Positions 10,058-19,935 of a stretch of DNA of 64,000 nucleotides are shown piece by piece (the stretch's first letter is position 1; every line of letters begins with the position of its first letter). The position numbers and the translations under genes were made by a program. Source of the DNA: Pseudogymnoascus destructans (Eukaryota > Ascomycota > Leotiomycetes > Thelebolales > Thelebolaceae). The stretch lies in contig NW_020167522.1 of the NCBI RefSeq assembly GCF_001641265.1, positions 868,001 through 932,000 of the forward strand. Direction: 5' to 3'. Under the pieces are notes generated by a model. That model made no database searches. It had not been told where the DNA came from and saw only the letters and a program-made list of their open reading frames with translations.

Positions 10058-11487
10058 CGGAGGTGTTGTTCATAAGTCTTGTGAGTGGGTCATGAGATGA
10101 CCGGGGGTTGGGCATGGGTTGGAGCATGGGTACGCGTAGGCTTGTTTGTACCTTTTTAACGCGTCAAAATTCCTACTATTGTATTTTATATGTAGGAAAT
10201 TCATACTCTTTCAATAACTACAATGCCTCATCTTACTCGCGATGAGCGGCTTCGTTGCGCACTACTACGCTCCCTAGATTGGGAGTTCCAAAAAATTGCA
10301 GCCTATATTGGCTGCACGGAACGGCAGGCTTGGTATGCTTGCCAGGGCCCTCCAACTCCGAAGAAGCGTTCGGGTAGGCCACTTATCCTATCCGATGAGC
10401 AAGTTCAAGAGGTTATTGAGTTTATAGCCTCATCTCGCACAAATAGGCGTATGCCATATACAAATATAATACGCATTCTTAATATTCCATGCTCACGGCT
10501 TGTCCTAACCCGCGCTCTGTCTGTGAGAGGCTATAATCGACGTAAGTATCCCTCTCTACTTTACTACTATATAGACTAATAATTATTAAGGGATTGCTAT
10601 GCGGAAGCCTATTATCTCAGAGACAAATCGACAAAAGCGACTTTCATGGGCTATTGAACATAAGGATTGGGTACGGAATGATTGGAATAGGATACTTTGG
10701 ACTGACGAGATGTGGGTAACGGGAGGCCGCCATACTCGTACATGGGTTACTCGAAAAGCAGGGGAAATGTGGGATGATACATGTGTTGTAGATAGAGTAC
10801 AACGGAGAAGGTAAGAGACTCCTATTTACTATAGGATTTACTAACAATCCCTAGAGGTTGGATGTTCTGGGGCTGCTTCTCAGATGGTCTTGGAAAGGGT
10901 CCTATACTATTTTGGGAGAAGGAATATGGGAAAATAGGAGCTGAGTCCTATATGGCTCATACTGTCCCTCTAATCCACGGCTGGCTACGCCTATACCCAG
11001 GCCTTACATTGATGCAAGATGGAGCTCCAGGTCATAGAGCAGGTGCAACATATGAAGAGTTGAGATCCCGTGGTATTTGCCGTATTCACCAGATCTCAAC
11101 CCAATTGAACGGGTGTGGCATATTATGAAGAATTATCTACAAGATAATCATCCAGAACATATGTCCTACGACCAGCTCTGTGTAGCTGTTAAGGAAGCAT
11201 GGGAGCAAGTTGGAGAAGCTGAGCTTAATGCTCTCCTTAATAGTATGCCTACACGTATGGCAGCAGTAATTGCTGCAAATGGTATGCACACAGAGTACTA
11301 GGCTTATAGTATAGTTTTATATAGGGGTTTAGGTATCTACTCTACTCATTATTCTACAGAATTGATTGCTCTCACACTCAAGTGTTCGTGACGCGTGAGA
11401 ATCGGTACTTTCGCCAGAATTGCCAAACCAGCCTACGCAGGGGGCCCTAGCCCGACCCACTCACAAAACTTATGAACAACACCTCCG
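10058..11487 (+). mobile_element. Tc-G: Tc1-like transposon inside LTR-5
   Basis: Inverted ends begin CGGAGGTGTTGTTCATAAGT and are flanked by TA (10056-10057 and 11488-11489). The ends match for about 40 bp, then diverge. The element is 1430 bp and carries one spliced transposase gene on the plus strand. Confidence 0.9.
10223..11301 (+). pseudogene. Tc-G transposase (HTH plus DDE_3), two introns, small deletion
   Basis: An ATG at 10223 starts a helix-turn-helix region (IAAYIGCTERQAWYAC). An intron (GTAAGT...GACTAAT...TTAAG, about 10538-10592) joins GYNRR to MRKPIISETNRQKRL. A second intron (GTAAGA...TACTAAC...CCTAG, about 10810-10854) joins VQRR to GWMFWGCFSDG. The core has WTDEMW (first Asp), LMQDGAPGHRA (second Asp) and YSPDLNPIERVW (third catalytic Glu/Asp region). 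Near 11075 the frame slips between RSRGICRIH and PYSPDLNPIE. The repeated text CCGTATTCACC there suggests a deletion between short direct repeats. Otherwise the gene is complete. Confidence 0.82.
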
Positions 11488-11628
11488 TACGACTTGACTA
11501 CCGATCTACAACCGATTTCCCGTCCCATTTATATAGGCAGCTTTCGGCCTAAGGCACCTAAGGCCTCATTCCCTCAACAAGCTATATATAGGTTGGTGCC
11601 CACGTGACTCTGTGGTGGGGCCTCAACA

Positions 11629-11759
11629 AGGCTATTTCGCTGATGGAGACATACTTTCAGCTGCAAGAACGGGTCCTTGGTCGTCATCATCCTGTCACGG
11701 AGTCTTTACTTGAAACTTTGGATGAGTGGCAGATGGAGAATATAGAGATAGGCGTTTAA
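11629..11759 (+). pseudogene. NLR-like protein, last TPR segment
   Basis: After the LTR-5 target duplication the coding text continues with ISLMETYFQLQERVLG and ESLLETLDEWQMENIE and a TAA at 11757-11759. This is the usual C-terminal end of fungal kinesin-light-chain-like TPR proteins. It shows that LTR-5 split a once-continuous gene. Confidence 0.7.
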
Positions 11760-11779
11760 TGAATGCTGCTTTAATTGGA

Positions 11780-12590
11780 AATAGAGAGCCAGTGCAAATA
11801 TGGAATGGACCGTGTAGTGTAAGCATGGGTACGAGAAATGGTACGGTAATGAAAGTGACTTAGCGCTATATATCGCCACCAGCTGCAGCGAGGACGACCG
11901 ACCCGCCGATTCTGTACAGTGAGTTAGGTTGTTTTTTCTGGTATTGAAGCTGCCTTACTAGCGACTAAAATTAGGTGAAAAGCCTCAGGGTCCGATTTTG
12001 AGGTCGAGAACGTGCTAACTAGGTACCGCTTCTCAATAGCCTGTCGTCAAAAATCGGCCGGTTCGACGACATTATGATTACTACCGTCAGTGACGAGAAT
12101 GGTGAGCTGCATAACGAACCCGGCAGGGTCTTGGAGTGTCGGATGCATCCTAGTGGCAAACAATATCTCCTAGTGGCATGGTAGTTTAATCGCAGCATGT
12201 TGGAAAAAGCTCGCCCTAGGTTTGAACGTTATTTGGACGGGAAGTGGCCTACAAAGCGAAGATCTTGCCAGGGGACATCATATTAATCACAACAGCTCGT
12301 AGCTGTAGTTAAGCAGATATACAAAAGTCTACTAGTAGACGAGAACAAGTGCATTGGAGAACATTTGAGGCATGCACAGCTAGCAAAGGATGCGCCACCT
12401 GAGACTCCACCTAAGTTAAATGATAGGGAGTATCAAAACTTAATTGACCAGTCCAGAGCCTTGATCAACAAGCATTGTGATTTTCTTATGGCCTGTTAGA
12501 GAGTGTTTTTGCCACTCCTAAGGTGCGTAGCCTATCACCAGAGAATAAGATGCCAGAGCAACTCTAGCATCACGCTATTCACAGCCTCGT
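11780..12590 (+). pseudogene. degenerate fragment resembling fungal Est1-like DNA/RNA-binding proteins
   Basis: No long frame survives. Pieces read LNDREYQNLIDQSRALINKHCDFLM (12418-12490; shown only to mark the region) and, in the next frame, KVRSLSPENKMPEQL.HHAIHSL (12522-12590). They resemble the conserved LI.EHHDFFLASQHPSASPAL...MWRHGIHSFLELLRH-type region of fungal Est1-like proteins. Several TAG/TAA codons and frame changes are present. It ends abruptly at LTR-2. The family call is tentative. Confidence 0.4.
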
Positions 12591-12736
12591 TGTCATACTG
12601 ACATTCGTTGCACTCAGTTTGCTATCAAACTAAAGAGCAAACTTAGAAATCTTCTCCTCAAACCTACAAGTCACTATACATATTTTGGCTTGTCACACCA
12701 ACAACAAGAGCAATACTACTCAACGATTGCTACAAC
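12591..12736 (+). mobile_element. LTR-2, first part (split by LTR-3)
   Basis: Begins TGTCATACTGACATTCG as in the gypsy LTR and stops after GCTACAAC. The rest of the same LTR lies inverted at 16278-17046. The two parts share the 5-bp target duplication ACAAC (12732-12736; reverse complement at 17042-17046) made by the LTR-3 insertion. Together they give about 914 bp, close to the full 926-bp LTR. Confidence 0.85.
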
Positions 12737-13211
12737 TGTTACGACGGAACAAGAAGGCTGGCCAACTACAGGATAGGAAGGAGGGAGGTCGCATGAGACC
12801 GGCCCTGGTACCTGGAGGGGCAGCGGGGAATAGTAGTTCCGAAAGTATCACGTGACGGACTCGCAGGATGATGAGAAGAGCCCTAAGAGTCCAGGACTCC
12901 GAGGACTCGAGTGAGTTCCCAGGAGTCCACTAGGCACGTGACGGACTCGCAGGATGATGAGAAGAATCCTAAGAGTCCAGGACTCCGAGGACTCAAGTGA
13001 GTTCCCAGGAGTCCACTAGGCACGACGCCACTATATAAGTAGATAGTATTTCCTTAGATAGGAGCTTCGTGCTCAACTCATTACAGTATTTGTTATATAC
13101 TAGTAACGTGTTACTTGAAGCCTTTGTGTCTGATCCCCTGCCTCCTCTGATAAGTAAACCTTTACGCAAGAGAACCTCTGTGTCTTCTATCATTTAGAAG
13201 TCAGCGTTACA
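12737..13211 (+). mobile_element. solo LTR-3, copy a
   Basis: 475 bp, TGTTACGACGG...GTCAGCGTTACA. It holds two copies of an about 85-bp repeat (GACGGACTCGCAGGATGATG...) and a TATA box (CTATATAAGTAG, about 13030). Its left flank is ACAAC and its right flank CTTAC, so the flanks do not match each other; they match the flanks of copy b, showing an inversion. Confidence 0.9.
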
Positions 13212-14155
13212 CTTACTCATATTTTACAGCCACTAAATGTGGGGATCTTCCAGCCATATAAGCACTGGCATAGAGAGGCTGTGCTTGCTGCCATACGTGA
13301 TATGGATGTTAGATATGACCTATGGTCCTTTATGAGGGATCTTACCAAAATGCGGCTATAGACTTTTAAGGAGTCTACAATTATATCAGCTTTCTAGAAA
13401 GCAGGAATTTGGCTAGTAAGCCACATTATAGCCCTCACAAAGCTATGTACGTACTCACAGCCTGCTCCTATGCATACACCTATGCCTCTACCTATACAGG
13501 TTTCTACACCAAAACCCTCGACTTTTAGGGGGGTTGAAGAGGGGCTATAGTACTAGAAACAACAGGTTCTAGAGGGTTTTAGTAGCCCCTTGAGGGAGAG
13601 CTATAGGAATTGGCTCATAGGAATGGAAGAGGTTGTAGTAGGAGGCTAGCTTCAAGAGCTTGACCTACTGGCTTTTCAACGCTAGGTTGAGGAGTTGAAG
13701 AAGTGGTCGAGCTGAAGCTAGGGGGTATCAGCTCTTTGGAAAGCTGGCCTCCTAATTCCTCTAGAGTTTGAGGACCTAATTCCTAACCTAGAAGCCCTCT
13801 AAACTGAGGGCAAGAGTGAGGGCAAGGGCAAGGGCGAGGGTGAGAGTGGGAGAGAGGGTAGGAGTAGGAGCGAAGAAGTGATAATTTCATAGAATGGCTT
13901 AATTATGTACCTTTACATACAAATTACTATGGAGAGGTACTTACAGTCGCAATTGTGATGAGCTACGTATTGCTTTCTCCCGAGTTGGGCAGCTACGTAT
14001 TGCTTACTCCAACCTTAAGGAAAGCAAAAAGTTTGGTTACAACGATTACTTACAGTTGCAAATTTTTGAGTTGCTGCAACTCGCTTCCTCTTACATGAAG
14101 TGTTGCAACTCGCTTACTCCAACCTTAAGCGAAGCTTAAGGTTAGTCATGACGAT
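13212..14155 (+). pseudogene. Fot-E transposase, C-terminal part and terminal repeat
   Basis: In frame from 13212: the third catalytic Asp/Asn region HILQPLNVGIFQPYKHW, then REAVLAAIRDMDVRYDLWSF and FKESTIISAF. TAG codons stand where Gln is expected (13359, 13396), typical of RIP. A low-complexity C-terminus with GEGKGEGE-type repeats follows, ending near 13890. The element end is at 14155, where the terminal inverted repeat (TAACCTTAAGC...GGAGTAAGCGAGTTG, reverse strand) meets TA at 14156-14157. The matching middle part is at 17736-17950. Confidence 0.82.
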
Positions 14156-14169
14156 TAACATATTTTATA

Positions 14170-16061
14170 ACGTAGTTCACAAGCGACCCGTCATCCCAAG
14201 CGACCAGTTATATTTTTCTTAGCATCGTACATTTGACTTTATAACTAAATAACTTTTTTTTTAAACATGACACATTCGTATGAAGAAAGAAATATGATTC
14301 TTGCACTTCAAGTGCTTCAAACGAATCCACAATTACAACTTAGTCACATTGCTCGAATCTACAGAGTTCCTCGTACGGCATTGAACGATCAAAGAGCCAG
14401 AATTGTCACAAAGTATAATACCTTACCAAAGTCTCAAAAATTGACAATATTAGAAGAAGAAGTTGTCGTACGACATATTCTTGAGTTAGATTCGCGAGAA
14501 TTTCCTCCTCGACGCAGTGCTGTTGAAGATATGGCAAATCGATTGCTTGCTGAACGTAACTGCGGACACGTCGGAAAGAAATGGACATAGAACTTCGTAC
14601 GACGACAATCACAACTCTGTACGCATTTCAATCGAAACATCAACTATGAGCGAGTTCAATGCGAAGATCCTAATCAAAACATCAACTATCAGCGAGTTCA
14701 ATGCAAAGATCCTAATGCATATAACGCGTGGTTTTGACTCGTACGAAACATGATTGACAAATATGGGATTCATGAGGAGGACATATACAACTTTGACGAG
14801 ACAGGATTTTTGATGGGCCAAATATCATCTGAGATGGTTGTAACAAATGCTGAACGAAAGAGCAGACCTCGTACGACACAGCAAGGCAACAGGGAATGGA
14901 TTACAGTGATTCAAGGCATTGGATCGTACGGATATGCGCTGCCACCATTTATTATTGTTGCAGGGAAAAACCACCTTTCGTCTTGGTATGAAAACACTTC
15001 TTTGCCGCTAGATTGGGTCATTGCTGTTACGTCAAATGGCTGGACAACAAATGAGTGAGGGCTAGATTGGATTAAACATTTCGATCAACATACAAGGAGT
15101 CGTACAAAAGGCGTATATCGACTTTTGATTCTTGACGGGCACGAAAGCCATCATTCAGCTAATTTTATTATTTATTGCAAGGATCAAAACATTATTATCC
15201 TTTGCATGCCACCGCATTCATCTCATAACCTTCAGCCGCTTGACGTTAGTTGTTTTTGACCATTAAAGCGTTCGTATGGAACTGAGATCGAGAAGTTAAT
15301 GTGTGCGCATATTACACACATCTCAAAAGAAGATTTCTTCCCTGCTTTTCATACAGTGTTTCATATGACAATGATTGGATCAAACATTTGAGCAGGATTT
15401 TGCGCTACAGGGCTTGTTCCGTACGATCCTAACTATGTGATTTCAAAGCTTGACATTCGACTTCGTATGCCAATGCTTACGCCAACTCTACCTGTGATGT
15501 GAGAACCTAAAACTCCACGCAATGTACTTGAGACACAATCTCAATCAACATACCTTAAGGACCGGATTATACGACATCAGAATAGTTCGCCAACTTCTCT
15601 TTTACAAAGCATTGATCAGGTTGCAAAAGGTGCAGCAAGTGCAATACACGAATTGGCGTTATTACGAGAAGAAAACATTGCACTTCGCAAAGCAAATGAT
15701 TTGCTTAGTCGACGCCGTCATACAAATAAATGTCGATTACAAGAAGGAGGACCAATTACTGTCGAAGCTGTCCAAGACTCAGAGGCTCAAAGACAGGCTA
15801 ATATACAATTACAAGCTGATTTGCAAGAAAGTAGGGTTTGTACAAAGCAAACTAAGCCACAAAAATGTTGTTGTAGATGTTGCGGACAAACTGGTCACAA
15901 CATACGAACTTGTCCAAATATTGTAGATATATCTAATGATTCAAATGCCGAAGAGTTAGAATAATTTAATTAATTAATTGTCAAGATATTTTATAATTTT
16001 GTACGATGCCAAGAAAAATATGACGGGTAACTTGGGATGATGAGTTGCTTGTGAACTACGT
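14170..16061 (+). mobile_element. pogo-B transposon
   Basis: Imperfect inverted ends of about 60 bp (ACGTAGTTCACAAGC...) are flanked by TA at 14168-14169 and 16062-16063. The element is 1892 bp. It lies 12 bp beyond the end of Fot-E and inside the segment inverted between the LTR-3 copies. Confidence 0.9.
14267..15964 (+). pseudogene. pogo-B transposase with zinc knuckle, six in-frame stops
   Basis: One frame, 566 codons, runs from ATG 14267 to TAA 15962-15964 without a frameshift. It aligns along its whole length with the intact pogo-C1 protein: N-terminal HTH, IYNFDETGF (first Asp), LLILDGHESHH (second Asp), LQPLDVSCF (third Asp), a coiled coil, and a CCHC knuckle CCRCCGQTGHNIRTC. Six stops interrupt it: TAG after KKWT, and TGA after NAWF, TTNE, VSCF, GSNI and PTLPVM. 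It also carries a 39-bp internal duplication (NINYERVQCEDPN). Most of the stops can come from CGA-to-TGA, CAG-to-TAG or TGG-to-TGA transitions, so it was probably hypermutated. Confidence 0.88.
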
Positions 16062-16277
16062 TAACCTAATATCTCAACAATAACACAACAATAGATTTCA
16101 AAAATATACCGTTAAGTTTTCCTATGAATTTAAAATCTTACATGTTAATTTTATAGTAATATGGCCTAAAACTTGTCATTTAGGCTAGTTCTACCATTGC
16201 CACATCCTCCTATAGGAGTAGGAGTGCTGCCTCTAGTAGAACTTGCTAGCAGGTTGCTAGGGTGTGTCATAGGGGAC
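16062..16277. other. short A+T-rich gap between pogo-B and LTR-2
   Basis: No gene seen. It contains the outer flank (GGGAC) of the split LTR-2, which does not match the flank at 12586-12590 (CTCGT). Confidence 0.5.
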
Positions 16278-17046
16278 TGTAATGGTGGGTGCACCAGATG
16301 TGAGAATCTAGCCACCCAAGGAAGGGATGATTTTACTAAGACAACACACTGTCTTAGGAAAAAGAGCCAAAGGGTCATAGCTTAGACTATTCCACAACGC
16401 AGCAATCAGGTGTATGATATAGTGGAGTGGTTTAGACAAGTTGTAACAAATGTTGAGTCTGAGAACTCAGGGATAAGTCAGAGGTTAGCACCTCACTGAC
16501 TTTTCAGAAACAAGGAGTAACAAGATCAATGCTTGGAAGCTTGGAAAAGACGTGGAAGTATGTGATAGTCGATTTACTGTATTGTCTGCTTGCCCTTTCT
16601 TAAGGAAAGGGCAATCCTATTTATGCTAAAGGAGTGTAGTTCTCTCATTTTCCAAGACTTTCCATGACTAACCAGGCTTGGTAACTGTAGTCGACGTAAG
16701 AGAATCCCATATAACCATCTCCTGTGTTCCTAGCCTATAGGAAGTGAAAGGAGGTCCAAGGTCAGAGTACCCCTATAGACAAATTATGTCATAACTTAAC
16801 CAATCTTGTGGGTAACTAAGGAGCGATGACATGTAATGAATAATAGAGGGTTGTAGAAGCTTTTGAGGCTATCGTTCATGTTCCTAGGCCTCTAGTTGAT
16901 AGAGATATGTCATGTGGTAGTATTAGCCCAGTAACTAAGGAGTGATGTCATGTAATGAATCATAGAGGGTTGTAGAGATATGCTATGTGGTCATATCGGC
17001 CCAGTAAGTAAGGAGCAATGACGTGTAATGAATCATAGAGGGTTGT
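16278..17046 (-). mobile_element. LTR-2, second part (split by LTR-3, inverted)
   Basis: Reverse-strand copy of most of the gypsy LTR, beginning TGTAATGGTGGGTGCACC and stopping after GAGGGTTGT. It continues the part at 12591-12736 once the 13212-17046 inversion is undone. Part of this LTR carries two extra tandem copies of a short TCATAGAGGGTTGTAGA-type segment. Confidence 0.85.
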
Positions 17047-17735
17047 TGTAACGCTGACTTCTAAATGATAGAAGACACAGAGGTTCTCTTGCGTAAAGGT
17101 TTACTTATCAGAGGAGGCAGGGGATCAGACACAAAGGCTTCAAGTAACACGTTACTAGTATATAACAAATACTGTATTGAGTTGAGCACGAAGCTCCTAT
17201 CTAAGGAAATACTATCTACTTATATAGTGGCGTCGTGCCTAGTGGACTCCTGGGAACTCACTCGAGTCCTCGGAGTCCTGGACTCTTAGGATTCTTCTCA
17301 TCATCCTGCAAGTCCGTCACGTGCCTAGTGGACTCCTGGGAACTCACTCGAGTCCTCGGAGTCCTGGACTCTTAGGACTCTTCTCATCATCCTGCGAGTC
17401 CGTCACGTGATACTTTCAGAACTACTATTCCCCGCTGCCCCTCCAGGTACCAGGGCCGGTCTCATGCGACCTCCCTCCTTCCTGTCCTGTAGTTGGCCAG
17501 CCTTCTTGTTCCGTCGTAACAGCGAGTCCGTCACGTGCCTAGTGGACTCCTGGGAACTCACTCGAGTCCTCGGAGTCCTGGACTCTTAGGACTCTTCTCA
17601 TCATCCTGCGAGTCCGTCACGTGATACTTTCAGAACTACTATTCCCCGCTGCCCCTCCAGGTACCAGGGCCGGTCTCATGCGACCTCCCTCCTTCCTGTC
17701 CTGTAGTTGGCCAGCCTTCTTGTTCTGTCGTAACA
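17047..17735 (-). mobile_element. solo LTR-3, copy b, with 214-bp tandem duplication
   Basis: TGTAACGCTGACTTC...CGTCGTAACA on the plus strand, i.e. reversed relative to copy a. It is 689 bp instead of 475 because a 214-bp unit that ends exactly at the LTR terminus (about 17307-17520) is repeated (17521-17734). Flanks are GTTGT (17042-17046) and GTAAG (17736-17740), the reverse complements of ACAAC and CTTAC beside copy a. Confidence 0.9.
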
Positions 17736-17950
17736 GTAAGATGGGATGGGAATGTGTATATGATAATATTGTGTTTTTCTGCCATAATGATGAAATCATA
17801 ACTTGTATGGCTCACATTGGAGTCAAGTAGTAGAACCTTCATTTCCTTAGAGGGAGTATGCTCTGTAAAGTTCTCTAGCCACTGTAAGGCAAGCTATAAG
17901 CTAGTTTTGTCCATATTCCAAATTGACTCTAGCTGTATGTTACGATCCCA
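17736..17950 (-). pseudogene. Fot-E transposase, middle part
   Basis: Minus-strand frame with WNMDKTS (first Asp region), LALQWLENFTEHT, and KVLLLDSNVSHTSYDF (second Asp), ending IIIYTFPSHL at 17741. Removing LTR-3 and one CTTAC joins PSHL directly to THILQPLN at 13217. The text between the first two catalytic regions is shorter than usual, so there is also an internal deletion. It is bounded on the right by the TA target of pogo-D. Confidence 0.78.
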
Positions 17951-17952
17951 TA

Positions 17953-18071
17953 ACGTCCTCCACAAGCGAGTGTCGCATACAAGTGAGTGTCGCATGCAAT
18001 TGACAGATCGTAACAAACTTTCTAACAACAACAACTATAGACTAGAAAATCAATTAAATTAATTATACACC
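17953..18071 (-). mobile_element. pogo-D, 3' terminal piece
   Basis: The terminal repeat ACGTCCTCCACAAGCGAGTGTCGCA follows TA at 17951-17952. The same text (ACGTCCTCAACAAGTGAGTGTC) opens the other end at 21314. Both now point the same way because of the second inversion. pogo-C1 inserted at TA 18072-18073. Confidence 0.8.
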
Positions 18072-18073
18072 TA

Positions 18074-19933
18074 ACGTGCATGTATAACGAAAGTGCCAAA
18101 CAAGCGAAAGTGCCAAAATTATGCGGTGACCAACCCCCCCAACTAAATGTTAAATTCCTCCACAACAAAACATGCGCCATAAAAATGATGAAAGCAAATT
18201 AGTGCTAGCTATCCAAGCTATGCAAAGCGACCCAAATTTGCGCCTTCGAGTTGCAGCTAGGATCTATTCCGTAGACCACCGCAAGCTACGTCACCGTTTA
18301 CAAGGTGTACCTTCACGACGCGATATCCAAGCCAACTTACGGAAATTAAGTAACCTAGAGGAATCAGTTCTTGTTCAGTATATACTTGACTTAGCTGCTA
18401 AAGGGTTCCCTCCTCAGTTGTCTATTGTTGAAGATATGGCAAATCGACTACTTGCAACACGCGACGCGCCACGCGTCGGGTCACATTGGGCTTCAAACTT
18501 TGTTAAGCGCCATGTAGAGCTCCGGACACGCTTCCAGCGAAAATACGACTACCAGAGGGCTAAGTGCGAAGATCCAGAAGTCATTCGTGGCTGGTTTGAG
18601 CTTGTATGGAACACAATTCTAAAGTATGGCATCAACAATGCAGATATCTACAACTTTGATGAGACTGGGTTTATGATGGGCGTCATCTCAAGCGCAACGG
18701 TAGTAACGAGCTCAGATGGGCAGGCAAAGGCAAAAAAGGTGCAGCCTGGCAATCGGGAATGGGTTACAGTAATCCAAGGCGTTAGTTCTCAAGGTTGGGC
18801 AGTGCCACCATTTGTCATTGCGGCAGGTAAAAACCACCTTGCATCTTGGTATGAGAATAGCGGATTTCCAGCAGATTGGGTAATCGCTGTTACTGCAAAT
18901 GGCTGGACTACAAACGAGAGAGGTATGGATTGGATTCAGCATTTTGAGAAGCACACAAAGCCCCGGAGTGTTGGTGGTTATGGCTTGTTAGTCCTTGATG
19001 GTCATGAGAGCCACCACTCAGACAAGTTTGAGGAGTACTGCAAAGAACACAACATTATTACGCTTTGTATGCCTGCTCACTCTTCCCATATACTCCAACC
19101 ACTTGATGTTGGCTGTTTTGGCCCATTAAAGAGAGCTTATGGTCGGCAAATTGAACATATGATGCGAGCTCATATTATTCACATTACTAAGGATGACTTC
19201 TTTCCTGCCTTCCACGCTGCATTTAACATTGCAATGACAGAAAGCAATATTCAGGGAGGGTTCCGAGGTGCTGGGCTTCTTCCATTTAGCCCTGAGAGTG
19301 TAATATCTACACTTGACCTTCGGTTTAAGACGCCAACACCTCCAACCTCTCGCCCAAACACTGCTCAACCATGGGTTTCTCAGACACCAAATAACCCAAC
19401 TGAAGCTGTATCACAGTCTACTTTTATTAAAAACCGAATTGCGCATCATCAAAATAGCTCTCCAACCTCAATCTATGCAGCTGTTGACCAGTTTACGAAG
19501 GGTGCATCGCAAATAATGCATCAATTAGCATTGTTAAAAGCAGAGAACCAAAACCTGCGACAGGCAAATGAAGTGCTAAGCAAGCGCCGGAGAGCTAAAA
19601 AAACACGACTACAGCAAGGAGGATCACTTAGTCAACAGGTAGCACAGGAGCTACAGGACGAGAGGGACATTGTGCAGCAAGTAGAGCAAGAAATAAGGGC
19701 AAGTAGTGGTCGGAAGCCAAGGGAAGAAACCCATGCACGTCGCTGTGGCAAGTGTGGTGAGACTGGACACAATGCGCGCACTTGTCAGATTGTAATAGAC
19801 AGGTCTGAGGAAGAGGACTCTGAGTAGTTTTAATTAATTTATATTGTTGTGGTGGATTTATCGCAATTCTTATGGGGTAGTCACGATATTTTGGCACTTT
19901 CGCTTGTTTGGCACTTTCGTTATACATGCACGT
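18074..19933 (+). mobile_element. pogo-C1: intact pogo-type transposon
   Basis: Inverted ends of about 46 bp begin ACGTGCATGTATAACGAAAG and contain a repeated GCGAAAGTGCCAAA motif. TA flanks lie at 18072-18073 and 19934-19935. The element is 1860 bp with an uninterrupted transposase gene. It sits inside pogo-D. It is a candidate for an autonomous, recently active element. Confidence 0.95.
18172..19827 (+). CDS. pogo-C1 transposase, intact, C-terminal zinc knuckle
   Basis: 551 codons from ATG 18172 to TAG, no intron seen. Residues 1-60 form a psq/CENP-B-type HTH (LAIQAMQ...RVAARIYSV). Residues about 70-150 form the CENP-B DNA-binding region (VEDMANRLLA, WASNFVKRHVEL). The DDE_1 core has IYNFDETGFMMG near 160, LLVLDGHESHHS near 270 and LQPLDVGCFGPLK near 305. 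Residues 440-510 are a Gln/Glu-rich coiled coil (HQLALLKAENQNLRQAN). A CCHC knuckle CGKCGETGHNARTC is at about 529-542. All three catalytic acidic residues are present. It would cut and paste elements with matching ends, including pogo-C2. The knuckle resembles retroviral Gag nucleic-acid binding and may aid DNA or RNA binding (inference). Confidence 0.93.
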   Translation: MRHKNDESKLVLAIQAMQSDPNLRLRVAARIYSVDHRKLRHRLQGVPSRRDIQANLRKLSNLEESVLVQYILDLAAKGFPPQLSIVEDMANRLLATRDAPRVGSHWASNFVKRHVELRTRFQRKYDYQRAKCEDPEVIRGWFELVWNTILKYGINNADIYNFDETGFMMGVISSATVVTSSDGQAKAKKVQPGNREWVTVIQGVSSQGWAVPPFVIAAGKNHLASWYENSGFPADWVIAVTANGWTTNERGMDWIQHFEKHTKPRSVGGYGLLVLDGHESHHSDKFEEYCKEHNIITLCMPAHSSHILQPLDVGCFGPLKRAYGRQIEHMMRAHIIHITKDDFFPAFHAAFNIAMTESNIQGGFRGAGLLPFSPESVISTLDLRFKTPTPPTSRPNTAQPWVSQTPNNPTEAVSQSTFIKNRIAHHQNSSPTSIYAAVDQFTKGASQIMHQLALLKAENQNLRQANEVLSKRRRAKKTRLQQGGSLSQQVAQELQDERDIVQQVEQEIRASSGRKPREETHARRCGKCGETGHNARTCQIVIDRSEEEDSE

Positions 19934-19935
19934 TA

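Larger units (their letters stand above)
9963..11628 (+). mobile_element. solo LTR, family LTR-5, TSD AGGCT, split by Tc-G
   Basis: Begins TGTTATGTAACAAG and ends CCTCAACA, flanked by AGGCT at 9958-9962 and 11629-11633. Without nested Tc-G it is about 234 bp. A TATATATA box lies near 11583. It interrupts the TPR region of the NLR-like gene. Confidence 0.82.

Noticed and set aside
12993..13193. Repeated 66-74 codon ORF (MIEDTEVLL...) in every LTR-3 copy
   Set aside because: It lies antisense to the LTR promoter and is repeated only because the LTR is; no codon or motif support.
12591..17046. A 5-bp duplication around the rebuilt LTR-2
   Set aside because: Outer flanks CTCGT and (reverse complement of GGGAC) GTCCC do not match, so this copy may be one LTR of a lost full element or its flank has changed.
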